Positions 53,530 to 63,544 are shown, counted from the stretch's first letter. The stretch: DNA of 64,000 nucleotides from JBBWZH01 sp035544115 (GCA_963714145.1 OY970235.1:4774001-4838000); one strand, 5' to 3'. Program-made: numbers and translations. Notes: generated by a model not told the origin, from the sequence alone.

Positions 53530-53566
53530 ATCCCCGCGCTCGCCCCGCCCCGGCGAGCGTGGGGAT
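53530..53566. terminator. Strong hairpin between convergent genes
   Basis: Arms ATCCCCGCGCTCGCC and GGCGAGCGTGGGGAT (15 positions, one G-T pair) flank a seven-base loop CCGCCCC. It lies between the peptidase stop (53511) and the SARP-type regulator stop (53591) and could end transcription from both sides. Confidence 0.75.
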
Positions 53567-53590
53567 GGCACGTGGCCGGTGATTGTGTCG

Positions 53591-56480
53591 TCAGTGTCGT
53601 TTGCCGGCGCTGTCGAGTGCTCCGACGGGCGGGCTGGCGGCGGCCGGTGGGGTGACCTGCTGAGGTCGGGTCAGCTTGGCGTGGACGGCGTCCGCGGCGG
53701 GGTGGTGCAGGTCGGTGAAGATGGTCAGGGCACCGTTCCAGGCGATGCGGGCGGCGTCGGGCTGACCGGCGGCGGAGTGGGCGTCGCCGAGGCGGGACAG
53801 GGTGGCGGCTTCCTCGCGCCGGTCGCCGACATCGCGAAACAGGGCCAGGGCGTATTCGTAGCAGCGGGCGGACTCGGTGTGCTGATCGAGGTGGTGATGG
53901 ACGTAGCCGAGGCTGTCCCAGGCGGCGGCCTCCCCGTCGCGATCGTCGAGTTGCTGGTGCAACGAGAGGGCCTGCTGACAGTTGGGGAGAGCCCTGGCGT
54001 GATCGCCGAGCTGCGCGTGGATCCAGCCGAGATTGTTGAGCGCGATCGCCTGGCCACGGCGGTGGCCGGCGGCCCGGTACCGGGTGAGGGCCTGCTGGGC
54101 GTGGTCGCGTGCCTGATCGGGCCGGTCCTGCCGCTCGCACAGGCCACCGAGGAGAAGGTGGACGCCGGCCTCGCCGATCTGGTCGCCGACCTCGGCGTAC
54201 AGGTCGAGGGCGCGCCGGAGATGGGTGTGTGCCCACTCGGACCAACCCAGCAAACTGCCGGCCCACCCGACGCGGCGGTGAGCGTAGGCGGCAGCGGTGA
54301 GATCGCCGAGGCGGTCGGCGGCAACCTGGGCGGTCTGCCAGGCGCCGGCCAGGTCCTGCCAGTGCCCCCGCCGGTCCAGGAACGTCTCCAGTGTCCAGGC
54401 CAGCTGCCAGGTGTGGGTGTCGTGTCCGGTGCCGGCGGCGAGTCGCTGCGCGCCGAGCAAGGCCGGGTGTTCGGTGGTCAGCCAGGCCAGCGCCGCCGGC
54501 AGGTCGCCGAGCTGTTCGGGAGCGGTGCCGGGGGCGGGTGGGGGGAGGGGCATCTGGATCGGGTCACGGGCCGGCTCCAGGAGCCGGTTGGCGGTGTGCG
54601 CGGTGTGCGTGTAGTGGTCCAGCAGCCGGGTGATGGCGGCCCGGCGCTCGTCGTCGGAGTCGACGGTCGAGGTGAGGTCGGTGGCGTAGGCACCGAGCAG
54701 GTCGTGGAAGCCGTACCGGCCGGGGGCGTGTTCGGTCAGCAGCCCGGCGCCGGCCAGCTCCGCCAGCGATCGGCGGGTGCCGGCCAGGGGTTCGGCGGTG
54801 AGGCTGGCCGCGGCAGGTGCGGAGACGTCCGGGCCGGGGTGCAGGCCCAGTAGCCGGAACAGGCGGGCGGCGGCCGGGGTGAGGGTGGTGTATGACCAGG
54901 AGAAGACCGCCCGCACCTGGCCCAGCACGTCACTCGTGTCCAGCCGACCGGGCCGATCGCCGGCGGCGAGTTCGCCCGCGAGCGCGGCCAGCGGGAAGCT
55001 GGGGTGGGTCGCGGCGCGCGCGGCCACCAGCGCCAGTGCCAGCGGCAGCCGCGCGCAGGCGGCGATGATCTGCTCGACCGCTTCCGGTTCGGCCGTGACG
55101 CGGCCGGGGTCGATGCGCCGGGCGAGCAGCTCCCGGGCGTCCGCAGTGGACAGCAGATCGAGCGCGACGGGGTGGGCGCCGTCGGCGACCAGGGCGGTGA
55201 GCGGGTTGCGGCTGGTGACGACCGCCAACGCGGTGCGAGTGCCCGGCAACAGCGGGCGGACGTGCTCGGCGTCGCGGGCGTTGTCCAGCACGACGAGGAT
55301 CCGCTTGCCGGCCAGCAGGCTGCGGTACAGCGCCGCCTGGGCGTCCAGGCCGGTCGGGATCCGCTCGGCCGGCACCCCGAGGGCGTCGAGGAACCCACGT
55401 ACCGCGGTCGCTGGTGACATCGCCCGGCCGCCCGGGTCGAAGCCGCGAAGGTTCACGTACAGCTGCGCGTCGGGGAACCGGTCGGCGACGCGGTGCGCCC
55501 ACCGGACCGCCAGGGCCGTCTTGCCCACCCCGGCGGTCCCGGCTACGGCGGTGACGACGACCGCCGGGACGTCCGCCGGCCGGTCCAGCAGGGCGTCCAG
55601 CGCTGCCAGTTCGGCCGTCCGACCGGTGAACCCGGCGACGTCCGCGGGCAGCTGCGCCGGCGCCGGGCCGTCGGTCGGCCACGGGCCGTCGGACCGGGGA
55701 CCGGGATCGCGGGCCGTCTGACCGTCTGCGTCGAGTTCTCCCCGCAGTACGGATTCGTGCAGGCGGCGCAGCTCTGGGCCGGGGTCGACGCCCAGCTCGT
55801 CGGCGAGGCGCCGGCTGGCGTCGGCGAACAGGGCCAGCGCTTCAGCGGATCTGCCGGCCGCGGTCAGCGCCCGCATCAGCACCGCGACGGGCCGCTCGGC
55901 GAGCGGGTGTTCGGCGACCAGCGGGCGGATCACCGGTGGCACGGTCTGCGGGTGGCCGGCCGCCAGCTGGAGGTCGGCCCATTCGGTCGCGGCCTCGATC
56001 CGTTCCTCGGTCCACGCCTGCCGGGTCCGCGCGGCCCAGGCGCCGGGCATGTCGGCGAGCGGTTGCCCGTGCCACAGGGCCAGCGCGGCCGCCAGGTCGG
56101 CGGCCGGGGCGGTCCGGGCGCGGACGGCGGCCCGGGCGCCGTGGACCAGGCCGGTGAAGTGCAACCAGTCGACGCGGTCGGGGGGAACATCGAGGATGTA
56201 CCCACCGGTGTGCCGGGCCAGCACCAGCCGGCTCCCGTCGAGCTGCTCGACCCGGGTCAGCAACCGCCGGATCCGGGCGACGTACGAGTACAGCGCGTCC
56301 CGGGCCTTCGCCGGCGGTCGTTCACCCCAAACCCGGTCGATCAGCGTCTCCAGGGTCACCAGCCGGCCGGCGTCGACCAGCAGCGCCGCCAGCACCGCCC
56401 GCTGCCGGGGGCGGACCGGCGTCGACCTGCTCGTCACCGGCTTGGACGGTGACCGGGCCCAGCAGCCGGAACTCAACCAC
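53591..56480 (-). CDS. SARP/AfsR-type regulator with NB-ARC and TPRs, probable 5' frameshift
   Basis: About 960 residues. A SARP winged helix and BTAD region occupy 1-240 (RQRAVLAALLVDAGRLVT, YVARIRRLLTR, LMRALTAAGRSAEALALF). NB-ARC (about 270-560) has GTAGVGKTALAVRW and ILVVLDNARDAEHVRPLLPG. C-terminal TPRs follow (LNNLGWIHAQLGDHARAL). GTG 56480 opens the expected VVEFRLLGPVTVQAG, but this is one frame away from RQRAVLAALL; an indel lies between about 56425 and 56460. Either it is a real frameshift or a sequencing error. The main frame itself is open from 56497. Confidence 0.85.
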
Positions 56481-56590
56481 GTCCGGCCGCCACCCACTTC
56501 ATCCGCCCAGTCAAGTCGGGCCGGGAACGTACGACAAGTGCCGTTCGGGCAACTCGTCGGCGTCGCGACTACCCACCGCCAGATCGTCGC

Positions 56591-56622
56591 AAGGTTTCCG
56601 TCCAGTCGGCGTAGCTACCGTC
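56591..56622 (+). promoter_or_regulatory. ECF-like promoter of the giant vWD gene
   Basis: AAGGTTTC (56591-56598), 16 bases, CTACCGTC (56615-56622), 34 bases before GTG 56657. It matches the promoter at 52614-52645 in boxes, spacing and distance to the start, and the upstream CGCCAGATC block is also shared. Confidence 0.65.
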
Positions 56623-56656
56623 CCTGGCTGTGCCGATGAGACAGCGGGAGTGTGCC

Positions 56657-59600
56657 GTGAGCCGTAGGCAGTTTCGCCGGGGCCTGTCGGCGTGGGCGAG
56701 CGCGCTGGTCGTCGCCCTGGTCCTGGGCGGCGGGCTCACGCCGGCCGCCGCGGTCGCCGGACCGACCGGCGATCGGGGCACGGCGACACCGGCCCCGGCG
56801 GCTCCGATCGCCGCCGCGGTCTGCGACAACGACCACCCCAGCGAGTACCCCGGCACCGACTCGAGGCCGAACGAGTGCATCGCCGGCGCGGTCCTGCCGT
56901 CGATCCGCGGCCGGCTGGCGGCCAGCTGCCTGACCATGCGGCCGGACAAGGGGGCCGTCTACGCGGAGAAGTCCGGGGCGTGCGGCGGCCGGCGGACGCT
57001 CGACGAGGCGGAGTACATCGGGCAGGCCCGGGCGATCGCCTGGGTGAACAAGGACCGGGAGCGCCAGGCCAGCGGGGTGAGCCCCAACCTGCAGTGGGAG
57101 TTCACCATCGTCGGGCGGCAGCGGGCCGACATCCTCTGGTACGACCGGAAAAACATCGAGGTCCCGATCGTGCCGGAGGACGTGCTGACCCGGCCGGCGC
57201 CCGCCCCGGACCCCGAGTTGGTCGGCAGCGGCGTCGACCTGAGCAACGCCGTCTGCAAGTGGTTCGTCTGCCCGGCGGTGGACGGTCTGGAGCTGGCCTG
57301 GGACGGGATCTCGACGGGCGGCGCGGCGACCTGGGACTGGCTGAAGGACCCGACCTGGATCGAGCAGTGGAAGATCTTCTTCGAGAACGAGTTCCACAGC
57401 GTGAGCTGGGGCGACCCGCACTACGCCACCCTCGACGGGCTGCACTACGACCTGCAGGCGGCCGGTGAGTTCCACCTGGTCCGGTCGCCGAGCATGAACC
57501 TGGACGTGCAGGCCCGGCTGGTGCCGTCGACCGATTCCGTGTCGCAGACCGAGCGGATCGCCTTCGATCTCAACGGCTTCGAGGTGGAGCTCGCCCGCGA
57601 CGGGACCATCCTCGTGGACGGTGCGGCCCGGCCGCTGGCCCACGGCCAGTACCTCTACACCGGCAACGGCTCGGCGCTCGTCCGCGCGGACGACCAGTTC
57701 GGCCGTACCTCGCTGATCGCGATCTGGCCCGGGGAGACCGCGCGGCCGATCCTCTGGTACATCCCGTCGTTGGAGCGGATCGCCACGTACGTGCCGAAGG
57801 GCACGCCGGACGTGTCCGGGCTCCTGGGCAACGCCGACGGGCAGTGGCAGAACGACCTGCGCCTGAGCGACGGCACCCAGCTGCCGCACACCACCGGCGC
57901 GGCCGCCATCCACGGCGCGTACGCCGACTCGTGGCGCATCACCGACGCCGAGTCGCGGTTCACCTACGCACCCGGCAAGTCCACCGCCAGTTACACCGAC
58001 CGCACCTTCCCGGCGCGGGTCATCACGGTCGCCGACCTCGCGCCGGAGGACGCCACCGCGGCCGCCGGGCAGTGCACCGCCGCCGGCGTCCCGGAGGGCC
58101 CGCAGTTCGACGACTGCGTGCTCGACGTGGTCGTCACCTCGAGCCAGGTGTTCGCGCAGGCCGCGAGCACGGTGACCGCGCCGATCGCGGACGGTCAGGA
58201 CGCCCCCGTCGACGCGACCGGCCGGCTGGCATGGGACTTCGAGGGGACGCTCCCGCGCAACGTGCTGCCCACCCGGCTGTCCACCGGCTCCACCGCGACG
58301 AGGTTCGCCGGACCGTTCGGCAACGCCGAGACCTACGGGTTCAACGTCGCGCAGCTTGCGGCGCACAGCCGGGCCACGGTGACGTTCGACGTGCTCGTGG
58401 TCGGCGACTGGGGCTCCGACGCCGACGACGAGACCGTGCGGCTCGCGCTGAACGGCACCCAGGTGTGGTCGGCGAACCGGGCCGCGCTCGGCACGCCGAC
58501 CGCGAGCGGGACGATGCCGAACGGCGCGCCGTGGACGCGGCACCGCGTCGTCGTCGCGGTCGACCACATCGACCCCGCCCTGCGGGCCTCGTTCTCGGCG
58601 GCGAACGTCAACGGCCTCGCGGCGCAGGGCTACGGCGTCGACAACGTCACCGTCCAGTTCGCCCTCCAGCCGCCGCAGACATTCCCGGCGGCGCTGCCGC
58701 TGACCGTCACCAACGGCCGGGTGAACGGCGCGTCGGCCACCGGCGCCGGCAACCTCGAGTCGCGCGCGTCCACCGACGTCTACCGGATCTCCCTCCCCGC
58801 CGCGGGAAAGCTGCTCGTCGACCTCACGGCCTGCCCCGGACCGAAGTACACCCACTGGGACCTGGTGAACGAGGCGACCGGCGCCTCGGTGGTCGACGGT
58901 GGCTGCCTCACCGAGGTCACCCCGACCGTGCCGGCCGGCGCCTACCGGCTCGTCCTGAAACCGGGCTTCTCGCCGACCGCGGGGACGTACAGCCTCAGCG
59001 TCGTGGTCGTGCCGGCGCCACAGGAGTTCGCGGCCACGGTCCCGCTCACGGTGACCGACGGCAGCGTGAACGGTGCGGCCGCGGCCGGAGCCGGGAACCT
59101 GGAGACGAAGGCGTCGACCGACGTGTACCGGTTCACCGTGCCGGCCGGCGGGCAGACGCTGACCGTCGGCCCCGGGCCATGCCCCGGGCCAAGTGGCGGC
59201 TTCCTCCAGTGGCGCCTGGTGAACGACGCGACCGGCGCCGAGGTGACTACCGGCGGGTGCCGCGCCGAGTCGCTGGGAACGTTGCCCGCGGCCACGTACC
59301 GCCTCGAGGTGACGCCGTTCTTCTGGCTGTCGGGCGCCTACACGTTCAACGTCCAGCCGTCGCAGGTCTTCACCGCGGCGGTGCCGCTGGCCGTGGCCAG
59401 CGGGACCGTCAACGGCGCGACCGCGGCCGGGGCGGGAAGCCTGGAGACCAAGGCGTCCGAGGACGTCTACCGGTTCACCGTGCCGGCCGGTGGCCAGGCC
59501 CTCAACGCGGCCCCGGGCAACTGCCCGACCAGCCTGCTCACCTGGGACCTGGTCAGCGAGAGCACCGGCGCCAGCCTGGCCGGCGGTGACGGGCCGTGCC

Positions 59601-61051
59601 GGTTCACCGCCCTGGGCACTGTGCCGGCCGGCAGCTACCGGCTGATGGTGCGGCCGTTCGGCGGCCAGAGCGGCACGTACACCTTCGCGATCCAGCCGCC
59701 GCAGACGTTCACCACGGCGGTGCCGCTGACCGTGGCCAGCGGGACCGTCAACGGCGCGACCGCGGCCGGGGCGGGAAACCTGGAGACCAAGGGATCCGAG
59801 GACGTCTACCGCTTCACCGTCCCCGCCGGTGGCCAGGTTCTCAACGCCGGCCCCGCGAACTGCCCGACCAGCCTGCTCACCTGGGACCTGGTCAGCGAGG
59901 GCACCGGCGCCCGACTCGCCGGCGGCGACGGGCCGTGCCAGTTCACCGCCCTGGGCACTGTGCCGGCCGGCAGCTACCGGCTGATGGTGCGGCCGTTCGG
60001 CGGCCAGAGCGGCACGTACACCTTCGCGATCCAGCCGCCGCAGACGTTCACCACGGCGGTGCCGCTCACCGTCGGCAACGGAACCGTCAACGGCGCGACC
60101 GCAGCCGGGGCAGGGAACCTGGAGACCAAGGCGTCCGAAGACGTCTACCGCTTCACCGTCCCCGCCGGTGGTCAGGTTCTCAACGCCGGCCCCGCGAACT
60201 GCCCCACCAGCCTGCTCACCTGGGACCTGGTCAGCGAGGGCACCGGCGCCCGACTCGCCGGCGGCGACGGGCCGTGCCGCTTCACGGCCCTCGGGACGCT
60301 CACGGCCGGCACCTACCAGGTGCGGGTCCGGCCCTTCGAGGCGCAGAGCGGCACGTACACCTTCGCGATCCAGCCGCCGCAGACGTTCACCACGGCGGTG
60401 CCGCTCACCGTGGCCAGCGGGACCGTCAACGGCGCGACCGCGGCCGGGGCGGGAAACCTGGAGACCAAGGCGTCCGAAGACGTCTACCGTTTCACCGTCC
60501 CCGCCGGTGGTCAGTCGCTGGCCGTCGGGTCGGCCGGCTGCCCCACCGGCGGGCTGTCGTGGGCGCTGGTGAACGACGCGACCGGCACGGTCGTCGGCAC
60601 CAGGGAGAACGCCTGCACCTTCACCTCGCTGGGCACCGTCGCCGCGGGCGCCTACCGGCTGCGCGTCTACCCAGCCAGCCTGACCGGCACGTACACCCTC
60701 GCCGTGCAGCCGCCGCAGGTCTTCGCCGCCACGCTGCCGCTGGTGGTCGGCAACGGGACCGTGAACGGTGCGGCGGCGGCCGGCGCGGGGAACCTGGAGA
60801 CCCCCGCCGCACACGACGTCTACCGGTTCACTGTCGCCAGTGGAACGCACACCCTCTCGGTCACCCCGTCGGCGTGCCCGGCCGGGCTCGGCTGGGATCT
60901 CCTCACCGACGCGACCGCCGCGGTCGTCCGGTCCGGCACGTGCACTGCCACCAGCGTGACCGGCGTCGCCGGGGGTACGTACCGGCTGCTCGTCCGGCCG
61001 GGCAGCGGCGGCCCCGGCACGTACGCCCTGACCGCAAGCGTGGCAGCCTGA
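56657..61051 (+). CDS. Giant secreted vWD-domain protein with seven C-terminal repeats
   Basis: About 1464 residues. The N-terminus is SRRQFRRGLSAWASALVVAL with a signal peptide ending near residue 35. An unknown cysteine-containing domain follows. A von Willebrand factor D-like domain (about 245-420) includes WGDPHYATLDGLHYDLQAAG. A beta-rich region (about 520-670) leads to seven repeats of about 113 residues (LPLTV...GNLET.AS.DVYRFTVPAGG), resembling PPC domains. GTG 56657 is supported by GGGAG upstream and by promoter distance. It is extracellular, probably adhesive or a scaffold; no catalytic motif was seen. Confidence 0.88.
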   Translation: MSRRQFRRGLSAWASALVVALVLGGGLTPAAAVAGPTGDRGTATPAPAAPIAAAVCDNDHPSEYPGTDSRPNECIAGAVLPSIRGRLAASCLTMRPDKGAVYAEKSGACGGRRTLDEAEYIGQARAIAWVNKDRERQASGVSPNLQWEFTIVGRQRADILWYDRKNIEVPIVPEDVLTRPAPAPDPELVGSGVDLSNAVCKWFVCPAVDGLELAWDGISTGGAATWDWLKDPTWIEQWKIFFENEFHSVSWGDPHYATLDGLHYDLQAAGEFHLVRSPSMNLDVQARLVPSTDSVSQTERIAFDLNGFEVELARDGTILVDGAARPLAHGQYLYTGNGSALVRADDQFGRTSLIAIWPGETARPILWYIPSLERIATYVPKGTPDVSGLLGNADGQWQNDLRLSDGTQLPHTTGAAAIHGAYADSWRITDAESRFTYAPGKSTASYTDRTFPARVITVADLAPEDATAAAGQCTAAGVPEGPQFDDCVLDVVVTSSQVFAQAASTVTAPIADGQDAPVDATGRLAWDFEGTLPRNVLPTRLSTGSTATRFAGPFGNAETYGFNVAQLAAHSRATVTFDVLVVGDWGSDADDETVRLALNGTQVWSANRAALGTPTASGTMPNGAPWTRHRVVVAVDHIDPALRASFSAANVNGLAAQGYGVDNVTVQFALQPPQTFPAALPLTVTNGRVNGASATGAGNLESRASTDVYRISLPAAGKLLVDLTACPGPKYTHWDLVNEATGASVVDGGCLTEVTPTVPAGAYRLVLKPGFSPTAGTYSLSVVVVPAPQEFAATVPLTVTDGSVNGAAAAGAGNLETKASTDVYRFTVPAGGQTLTVGPGPCPGPSGGFLQWRLVNDATGAEVTTGGCRAESLGTLPAATYRLEVTPFFWLSGAYTFNVQPSQVFTAAVPLAVASGTVNGATAAGAGSLETKASEDVYRFTVPAGGQALNAAPGNCPTSLLTWDLVSESTGASLAGGDGPCRFTALGTVPAGSYRLMVRPFGGQSGTYTFAIQPPQTFTTAVPLTVASGTVNGATAAGAGNLETKGSEDVYRFTVPAGGQVLNAGPANCPTSLLTWDLVSEGTGARLAGGDGPCQFTALGTVPAGSYRLMVRPFGGQSGTYTFAIQPPQTFTTAVPLTVGNGTVNGATAAGAGNLETKASEDVYRFTVPAGGQVLNAGPANCPTSLLTWDLVSEGTGARLAGGDGPCRFTALGTLTAGTYQVRVRPFEAQSGTYTFAIQPPQTFTTAVPLTVASGTVNGATAAGAGNLETKASEDVYRFTVPAGGQSLAVGSAGCPTGGLSWALVNDATGTVVGTRENACTFTSLGTVAAGAYRLRVYPASLTGTYTLAVQPPQVFAATLPLVVGNGTVNGAAAAGAGNLETPAAHDVYRFTVASGTHTLSVTPSACPAGLGWDLLTDATAAVVRSGTCTATSVTGVAGGTYRLLVRPGSGGPGTYALTASVAA
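58675..61048 (+). repeat. Seven tandem repeats of about 339 bp inside the vWD gene
   Basis: Units begin near 58675, 59021, 59363, 59702, 60041, 60380 and 60716. Units 3 to 6 are exactly 339 bases apart and nearly identical in long blocks, including ATCCAGCCGCCGCAGACGTT at the unit borders, so they arose by recent duplication or are kept alike by conversion. Confidence 0.93.
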
Positions 61052-61054
61052 ACC

Positions 61055-61843
61055 GTGCCGATCTCCCGCCCGCTGCCGTACGAGGAGTTGCTCGACGTCG
61101 ATGCGCTGTGGGCTGGGGAGCCGCCGGGTGACGGCGAGATCCGGCGCCTGCAGGACCTGGCCCACGACGGCGACGCGGAGGCGTCGTTCCGGGTCGGGCT
61201 CGCCCTCGTCCGGCGGCTGCCGCCGTCCCACCGGGACGTCGCCGACCCGTGGTTCTCCGGCGCGGTCGCGCTCGGCGGCAGCACATGGGCGTGGCTGGCC
61301 ACCGACGCCTACATCCAGGACCCCCTGCGGTACCGCGAGTGGATGGCGCGCGCGATCGGCGCGGAGTACCCGCGCCCCGAAGCCCCCGGTATCCACGTGG
61401 CTCCGGACACGGTCGAACCGATCGACGCCAGCGACTGGGACATGAGCCCGATCTCCGCGTGCTTCCAGGTCGCCGAGACGACCGATGCCGTCCTGACCGC
61501 CCTCGGCGCCGCGTCCGCGCGGCTCGGCCGGGTCGACGAGCGCGGCCGCGAGTACGCGTCCGACGAGGAACTCATCGAGCTCGTTCACGGCCCCGGGACG
61601 CCGCGACGTCCGGACGGCGAGGCGCTGCTCACCTCCGGCTGGGCCGGCGATCCCGGGCTCGACGACCCCCGCGGCCCATACGTCCTGACCGACACCAACG
61701 GCGGCATGTGGGGGCCGATGGCCCGGACGCTGATCCGCATCGTCGTGGACGAACTCCTCGACGCCGGAGTCACCGACGCGCACATCGGGCCCTACCGACC
61801 GAGCGGCGCACCCCGCCACTTCCGGCCTGCACCGACGGCCTGA
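61055..61843 (+). CDS. Uncharacterised protein with Sel1-like start
   Basis: The 262-residue soluble product has one Sel1/TPR-like segment near residues 30-55 (LQDLAHDGDAEASFRVGLAL), followed by a compact domain with conserved-looking SDWDMSPISACFQVAE and DTNGGMWGPMARTL. It has no signal peptide. GTG 61055 is four bases after the vWD gene stop, which implies co-transcription and perhaps an intracellular partner role for the secreted protein. Function unknown. Confidence 0.7.
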   Translation: MPISRPLPYEELLDVDALWAGEPPGDGEIRRLQDLAHDGDAEASFRVGLALVRRLPPSHRDVADPWFSGAVALGGSTWAWLATDAYIQDPLRYREWMARAIGAEYPRPEAPGIHVAPDTVEPIDASDWDMSPISACFQVAETTDAVLTALGAASARLGRVDERGREYASDEELIELVHGPGTPRRPDGEALLTSGWAGDPGLDDPRGPYVLTDTNGGMWGPMARTLIRIVVDELLDAGVTDAHIGPYRPSGAPRHFRPAPTA

Positions 61844-61869
61844 CCGGTCGGGTGCCCGGCCGACCCGCG

Positions 61870-62475
61870 CTAGGAGACTACGGCGAAGAGGACCTCGTAG
61901 GGTCGGTCGGCGACGTTGGTGGTGGCGGAGCCGGTCAGGTGTATGTAGAGGACGGCTTTGTACTCGCCGGTGGCCACGCAGTAGTACCGGTTGAGCTGCA
62001 TGCGCCCACCGGTACTCAAGCCCTCGGTGGACAGCTGCCGGCATGCTGTGGCGTCGGTGGGTTCGCCGAGGCCGGGCCGCACCTGCGTCAACCGGAAGAA
62101 CTGCACCCCGTCAAGGAACCGGCACAGCCACTCGTCCGCCCGCGGGTCGCGGGCGGTGGCGCTCTGCTCGGCGATCTGCGGCCGCCGGCCGTCTCCCAGC
62201 CAGACGCAGTCGTCGTCGATCAACGACACCGAGCGGGCGCCGGGATAGGCAGCCCGGAACGCCGTCCGCACCGAGTCCACCGGCTGCGGCGGCAACGTCG
62301 TGGTCGGAGTGGCGGACGCAGGCCTGGCGGTGGTCGGGGCAGCGCTGCCAGCGGGCTGCGCGGGATCGCCGGCCTCGTCCTGGCCGCCGCAGCCGGCCAA
62401 CGCGACCAGACCGAGAAGCGCGAGCACTCTCGCTGACCGCCCGATACCCGCCGCTTTCATCCGCAGGAGGCTCAT
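61870..62475 (-). CDS. Small secreted lipoprotein of unknown function
   Basis: The 201-residue product has a signal peptide and lipobox (GLVALAGCGG), a Pro/Thr/Ala linker, and a domain with four cysteines (DDDCVWLGDG, EWLCRF, ATACRQL, NRYYCVATG), likely two disulfides. ATG 62475 or 62460 may be the start; neither has a strong ribosome-binding site. It converges with the vWD/61055 operon. Confidence 0.75.
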   Translation of the reverse strand: MSLLRMKAAGIGRSARVLALLGLVALAGCGGQDEAGDPAQPAGSAAPTTARPASATPTTTLPPQPVDSVRTAFRAAYPGARSVSLIDDDCVWLGDGRRPQIAEQSATARDPRADEWLCRFLDGVQFFRLTQVRPGLGEPTDATACRQLSTEGLSTGGRMQLNRYYCVATGEYKAVLYIHLTGSATTNVADRPYEVLFAVVS

Positions 62476-63300
62476 GCGTCCGAACCTAGAAGACGAGCTA
62501 CGACGCGGACAAGGCGGGCGAGTCGTCCCAGGTCAGGATAGTTCCGGTTGCCAAGACGCAGGTCGGCAGCGGAGGCAAGTCGGGCATGAACGCCACGAGC
62601 CCGTGCCTTGCGGCACCCAGGCAGCCGCCTAAACGATCATGATCCGTAGGTTCTCCTGGGTAGCGGTAGCGGGGTGAGCGCCATCCAGATCACGGGCCAC
62701 CCGCGGGCCAGACACGGGGGATGGTCGGGCGGGTTTGTCGCGTGTGAGTCGGCATTGGGGTGGCTTCATGGGATGGGATGCAGGCGGCAGGGCGGACTCG
62801 CTGGCGCGACGGGCAGCGACAGTCTGTGCCGTTGCGTGTTGTTGGGGAGGTATTCGGTGATCTCGGTGACGAGGCGACCGATGTCGTATCGGTCGCTGTC
62901 GGGACCGAACCGGGCGGAGAGTTCGCGGTCGAGCAGTACCGCCCATCCGCTGTCAGCGCTGCGGTAGTTCACAAAGATGCCAGTCATGCAGCACCTCAAG
63001 GAGTTCGGACGACACACATCCGACGAGTTCATACCGCGCTCCCCGACCGCGCGTGACGACTGGGGTTCGACGTCTACGTACTGATCGCCGGGCGGCGCCG
63101 GAACGGGTCACCACGACTGCGCGAACCGGCCGCCGGAGCCGGGCCCGGACGGAGTCCACGCCGGAGCGTGTGGCGCCGAAGAGCGCGCAGAGGCAAGTCT
63201 GCCGTCCCGGCCGGCGGGCCGGTATTCGCCTTTAGGCGGATTGCGGCCGGGGCGGCATGTCCTACTGTCGTTGATCAACGTCACGGGTGCGGAGCAGTAG
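62476..63300. other. Sparse region with a TIR remnant
   Basis: Apart from the truncated TIR ORF (62766-62987) no coding frame has convincing composition. A short palindrome CGCCTTTAGGCG lies near 63229. No tRNA-like cloverleaf or transposase was recognised. Confidence 0.35.
62766..62987 (-). pseudogene. Truncated TIR-domain protein
   Basis: From ATG 62987 (GAGGTG upstream) it reads MTGIFVNYRSADSGWAVLLD, RELSARFGPDSD. This is the first strand and helix of a bacterial TIR domain (F-[IV]-[NS]-Y-R). Similarity ends at about residue 35 and the rest is low-information to the stop. The catalytic-Glu part of TIR is missing. Confidence 0.55.
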
Positions 63301-63444
63301 GTGTCAGGAAAGAACCAGCCAGGCGAGCGCGATCTGCACTCGATGATGGAACTCGTCGATAGCGGCCGGTTTATCGTCCGGCCGCCGCTGGTCCCGGACT
63401 TGGCCGTCCGCCCGACCGTGCCGGTCCGCGCCGCGCCGGCCTGA
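63301..63444 (+). CDS. Possible 47-aa small protein
   Basis: GTG 63301 has GGAG seven bases upstream. The product begins MSGKNQPGERDLHSMMELVD and ends VRAAPA. Codon choice (GC-rich third positions) fits a gene. No family, membrane segment or signal is seen. Confidence 0.4.
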   Translation: MSGKNQPGERDLHSMMELVDSGRFIVRPPLVPDLAVRPTVPVRAAPA

Positions 63445-63544
63445 GCCGCGCCAACCCTGAGCGGAGGATGTGGTTGTCGAGGCCATCATCCCATCAACTG
63501 GATGGCGGATGGTCGAATACCGGCCATGCTGCTAAACCTTTACC

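Noticed and set aside
53530..53566. CRISPR-like repeat
   Set aside because: Only one copy; no spacer array or cas gene nearby; a hairpin terminator explains it.
56615..62044. 1809-codon minus-strand ORF opposite the giant vWD gene
   Set aside because: Shadow produced by high GC third positions; the plus-strand gene has signal peptide, vWD and repeat motifs.
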